Positions 4,456 through 7,058 of a DNA stretch of 7,058 nt are shown here, piece after piece (position 1 is the first letter of the stretch; every line of letters begins with the position of its first letter). The position numbers and the translations under genes were made by a program. The stretch spans positions 1-7,058 of the forward strand of contig JAKSDN010000471.1 of assembly GCA_022360075.1 (NCBI GenBank), written 5' to 3'. This DNA is from Kiloniellales bacterium. GTDB taxonomy: Bacteria; Pseudomonadota; Alphaproteobacteria; Kiloniellales; JAKSDN01. The notes under the pieces were generated by a model that did no database searches, was not told the DNA's origin, and saw nothing but the letters and a program-made list of their open reading frames with translations.

Positions 4456-6519
4456 ATGCCCGTGCGCGCTGAGGCCTCGAAGGCGAGCTGGCGCGGCGGC
4501 GCGCTCGCCGCGCTCTGCGTCGCCACCATGATCACGCTCTATCTCGGGTTCAGCGGCGCGGCGGGCCTGCGGGCGATCGAGACCCAAGCGCTCGACTGGC
4601 GTTTCCAGTGGCGCGGGCCGATTGCGCCGGGGCCCGAGACCGTGCTGGTGATGGTCGACGACGCGAGCATCGCCGCGCTCGGCGGCTGGCCCTTCTCGCG
4701 CCGCTACGTTGCCGATGCGGTCCGCTCCCTGGCGTCCAAGGGCGCGCGCGTCATCGCCCTCGACTTCCTCTTCGCCGCACGCGTCGCGCCCATCCCGCCT
4801 GAAAGCCTGGCGCGGCTCCGCGCGGTACAGGACCTCGACCTCCTCGGCGAGGGGAAGGCCGCGGCCGAGATCGACCGCTTCCTGGATGCGAACGATCCGG
4901 ACACCGCCCTGGCCCAGGCGATGGCGGCAGCGGGCAACGTCATCGTGGCTTACGCCTTTGCCTTCGACGATGCGACGGCGCGCAGCCGCTTGCCGCCGGA
5001 CCCGGTCGCCGAGGCGGCCTATGGCGTGGTTCACCGACCCTCGGGCAGGACGCCGGCCCGCGGGCTGCGGCCGCAAGGCCTCGTGCTGCCGCCGCGCGCG
5101 CTGCTGCAATCGGGCCTGCCGGCCCATGTCTCGGTGCTGCTCGACGAGGACGGCAGCCTGCGGCGCGAGCACCCGGCCGTCGCCTACCGGGACCGCTATT
5201 ACCCGTCTCTGCCGATCGTCGCCGTGCAGCGCTTCCTCGGGCTGGACCGAGACGAGGTGGTCCTGCGCGTCGGGGAGGGCATCAAGATCGGCAGACTGCC
5301 GGTTCCGACCGATGCCGCCATGAGCTTGCCGGTCAATCACTACGGCCCGGCCGGCAGCTTTCCGACCTACGCCTTCATCGACGTGATTGCGGGCGATCTG
5401 CCGGCGGAGGCCTTCGCCGGCAAGATCGTCTTGATCGGCGCCTCCGCGCTCGGTGTCGGCGATACCTTCGTCGCGCCCTTCACGGCGACCTTGCCCGGGG
5501 TGGAGCACTACGCGGCCGTGGTCGACAACATCCTGCATCAGCGCTTCCTGCTGCATCAGGACTGGACCATCGCGCTCGACATCCTGGCGATCGCGCTCTT
5601 CGGAGCGATCGCAGCCGTCTTGACGATTGTCCTGCCGCCCGCGCTGGCTGCGCTTGGCGCCACGGTCCTGCTGTTGGCCTGGGTCGGACTCAACTTCTCG
5701 CTTTTCGCCGAAGCCGGTCTGATCTTGAACCTCGTCTTTCCGGCGGCCACGATTCTGCTCGGCTACAGCGCCTTCGCGCTGCGCCGGGTGCTCGGCGAGC
5801 AAAGCCTGCGTCACGACGCCGAGCGCCAGAAACACAATCTCAGCCGCTACGTGCCCAGCGCCGTCGCCGCCTCCCTGGCCGACAGCGACCAGCCGCTGGG
5901 CAGCGAGGACCTGCAGCCGGCGGCCGTGCTCTTCGTCGACATCGTCGGCTACACGCGCATGACCGAGATCATGGATCCGAGCCAAGGCATCGCCTTGCTG
6001 CGCGATTTCCACCGCCGGGTCGAGCAGGCCGTGCGCCGTCATGGTGGCGTGCTGCATCAGATCGTCGGCGACGGCGCCATGGCGAGCTTCGGCACGCGGC
6101 AGCCCGGTCCCGAAGCGGCGGGCCAAGCGCTCGCCTGCGCCCGCGATCTGGCCGCGGCGATCGCCCGCTGGAGCGAGACACGAAGCGCGGCCGGCGAGCC
6201 GCCGATCCGCATCGGCGTTGGGCTTCACTACGGACCGGTGCTGGTCGGCGACGTCGGCGGCGAGCAGCAGATGCAGTTCACCCTGATCGGCGATACGGTC
6301 AACGTGGCGAGCCGCCTCGAGGCCCTGACGCGGCAACACGATGCCATCGTCGTCGCCTCCGACAGCCTGGTCGCCGCCGCCCGCGCGGCCGGCGAAACGG
6401 CGCTTCTCGAAGGCTTCGAGCGGCTGCCCGCACAGGCGATCCGTGGACGCGAGGGGCTTGTCGCGGCCTGGGCCTGGCGCGGTCTACCGGCCGACGCCGC
6501 CTCGGGGACGGCGGCCTGA
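4456..6519 (+). CDS. CHASE2-domain class III adenylate/guanylate cyclase
   Basis: 687-residue membrane receptor that should make cAMP or cGMP in the cytoplasm in response to an extracytoplasmic signal. Order: TM1 about 14-36; CHASE2 sensor about 38-365 (with G-G-W-P-F-S-R-R and A-L-D-F-L-F near its start); three helices about 370-393, 396-417 and 420-441; a short linker with R-Y-V-P-S; and a class III catalytic domain about 486-670. Metal-binding aspartates D495 (VDIVGYT) and D539 (VGDG) are present, as are N616 and R620 (the N-x-x-x-R transition-state pair). The purine-selecting positions hold Q535, where adenylate cyclases usually have Lys, and T609, where they have Asp or Thr, so the nucleotide used is uncertain. 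The start ATG lies 2 nt after the FecR-like stop with no clear ribosome site, implying translational coupling. A long minus-strand frame across it is a GC-bias shadow. Confidence 0.93.
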   Translation: MPVRAEASKASWRGGALAALCVATMITLYLGFSGAAGLRAIETQALDWRFQWRGPIAPGPETVLVMVDDASIAALGGWPFSRRYVADAVRSLASKGARVIALDFLFAARVAPIPPESLARLRAVQDLDLLGEGKAAAEIDRFLDANDPDTALAQAMAAAGNVIVAYAFAFDDATARSRLPPDPVAEAAYGVVHRPSGRTPARGLRPQGLVLPPRALLQSGLPAHVSVLLDEDGSLRREHPAVAYRDRYYPSLPIVAVQRFLGLDRDEVVLRVGEGIKIGRLPVPTDAAMSLPVNHYGPAGSFPTYAFIDVIAGDLPAEAFAGKIVLIGASALGVGDTFVAPFTATLPGVEHYAAVVDNILHQRFLLHQDWTIALDILAIALFGAIAAVLTIVLPPALAALGATVLLLAWVGLNFSLFAEAGLILNLVFPAATILLGYSAFALRRVLGEQSLRHDAERQKHNLSRYVPSAVAASLADSDQPLGSEDLQPAAVLFVDIVGYTRMTEIMDPSQGIALLRDFHRRVEQAVRRHGGVLHQIVGDGAMASFGTRQPGPEAAGQALACARDLAAAIARWSETRSAAGEPPIRIGVGLHYGPVLVGDVGGEQQMQFTLIGDTVNVASRLEALTRQHDAIVVASDSLVAAARAAGETALLEGFERLPAQAIRGREGLVAAWAWRGLPADAASGTAA

Positions 6520-6609
6520 ATCCGGACGGGCCAAAGACCTGCGCGTCGCCTACCAAGATGCTAGTCTCCGGTCCAGCCGAAGCTCCCAGCGCCGGACGGA
6601 ATTGCAGCC

Positions 6610-6828
6610 ATGGCCGAACGACCGCGTCACCACAAGCCGCTCGACAAGCGTTTCAACGCCGGCATGTCGAGCGAGGCCTACGCCAACCTGCGCGCGCTGG
6701 CCGCGGAGTCCGGCCTCGGCAACAACTACGTGCTGACCGTGCTGTTCGAGAACATGGCGCAGACCATCGACCGCGAAGCCTTCGTCCAGGCGGCCGACGC
6801 CATGAAGGCGAAGCACTGCCGGGAATAG
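6610..6828 (+). CDS. Small ribbon-helix-helix-like protein
   Basis: 72-residue basic protein. Residues about 12-48 have the rhythm of a ribbon-helix-helix (CopG/Arc-like) domain: a short strand (K-R-F-N-A-G-M at 13-19), then S-S-E-A-Y-A-N-L-R-A-L-A-A-E-S-G as helix 1, a G-L-G-N-N turn at 35-39 and a second helix V-L-T-V-L-F-E-N. Such proteins usually dimerise and bind DNA with the strand, often as antitoxins or small repressors. No toxin-like gene is adjacent, so an antitoxin role is not supported. The second helix is followed by a tail containing one Cys (C70). The ribosome site is weak. A GCTAGTCT at 6560-6567 could be part of a -10 box but lacks a good -35. The next gene, a GntR-type regulator, starts 18 nt later. 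The RHH assignment is by pattern only. Confidence 0.65.
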   Translation: MAERPRHHKPLDKRFNAGMSSEAYANLRALAAESGLGNNYVLTVLFENMAQTIDREAFVQAADAMKAKHCRE

Positions 6829-6846
6829 CATCGCCTCCCCTTGCCC

Positions 6847-7058
6847 ATGGCCAATCCCGAGCTGACCCGTAAGATCCTCGACATCCTGCGCCACGAGCAG
6901 GCCGAGGAGGGCTTTCACGTCCGCGAGCAGTGGCTGGCCGACGCCCTCGGCGTGTCGCGCTCGCCGGTGCGCACGGCCCTGAAGCAGCTGGCCCAGCTCG
7001 ACATCCTGCGGGCCGAGCAGAACCACGGCTATTTCCTGCGCGCCTCGCCCGGCTCGCC
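6847..7058 (+). CDS. GntR-type winged-helix transcriptional regulator, 3'-truncated by window edge
   Basis: First 70 codons of a gene that continues past the window. Residues 6-65 form a winged helix-turn-helix of GntR type: a first helix (LTRKILDILRHEQ), then V-R-E-Q-W-L-A-D-A-L-G-V-S-R-S-P-V-R-T-A (25-44) with the characteristic L-G-V-S-R-S-P-V-R recognition-helix signature, and a wing ending H-G-Y-F-L at 60-64. The effector-binding domain that would set the subfamily (FadR, HutC or other) is outside the window, so no ligand or target can be named. The ATG at 6847 is chosen because an in-frame stop lies at 6826; a TTG at 6841 is the only other option. No clear ribosome site precedes it, and the 18-nt spacing to the small RHH-like gene suggests they share a transcript. 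Confidence 0.82.
   Translation, partial: MANPELTRKILDILRHEQAEEGFHVREQWLADALGVSRSPVRTALKQLAQLDILRAEQNHGYFLRASPGS

Noticed and set aside
4354..6339. A 661-codon open frame on the minus strand across the cyclase gene
   Set aside because: It is antisense to an unmistakable CHASE2 cyclase. Its translation is low-complexity, rich in Arg, Gly, Asp and Gln, with no domain. Long antisense frames of this kind are expected in high-GC genes.
6536..6567. Possible sigma-70-like promoter before the RHH-like gene
   Set aside because: GCTAGTCT at 6560-6567 is only vaguely like a -10 box, and the bases 17 nt upstream do not resemble a -35 element.
6550..7026. A 158-codon minus-strand frame at the right end
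   Set aside because: It is antisense to the RHH-like gene and to a clear GntR winged helix, with no domain of its own.

Overview
This is a high-GC (roughly two-thirds G+C by eye), gene-dense window from what looks like an alphaproteobacterial chromosome, probably of a Rhodospirillales-like lineage. The lineage is inferred from gene content: a DUF1127 small protein, a cytochrome c' starting in the style common in Alphaproteobacteria, and a FecR-like protein paired with a CHASE2-type cyclase. I see no transposase, integrase, phage gene, tRNA, rRNA or CRISPR array, and base composition looks uniform, so the window reads as ordinary chromosome.

Layout. (1) The C-terminal part of a membrane HAMP-PAS histidine kinase (plus strand, cut by the left edge) runs to 1364. 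A palindromic element overlapping its stop codon separates it from a convergent pair. (2) A minus-strand two-gene cytochrome operon reads 2931 to 1418: a cytochrome c' with an unusual methionine-rich insertion, then after 8 nt a diheme c-type cytochrome. (3) A divergent intergenic region of about 250 bp leads to two small plus-strand genes, a DUF1127 protein and an unrecognised 60-residue protein, closed by a strong intrinsic terminator at 3671-3730. (4) A plus-strand pair follows: an exported FecR-like protein and, 2 nt later, a CHASE2 receptor-type class III nucleotide cyclase. (5) At the right edge are a small ribbon-helix-helix-like protein and the first 70 codons of a GntR-type regulator, cut by the window end.

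Function. Most of the window is signalling (histidine kinase, FecR/CHASE2 cyclase, regulators) and periplasmic redox (two c-type cytochromes). The FecR-like protein and the CHASE2 domain should both lie outside the inner membrane, so they may form one sensing unit that controls cytoplasmic cAMP or cGMP synthesis. The two cytochromes are probably co-expressed; gas binding (NO, CO) is a known property of cytochrome c', and the Met-rich insertion adds a possible copper-binding surface.

The observations most worth following are the Met-rich cytochrome c', the diheme cytochrome with no evident distal Met for heme 1, the cyclase with Gln/Thr at the purine-selecting positions, and the DUF1127/60-residue small-protein pair. 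I found nothing I could defend as a wholly new multi-gene system.
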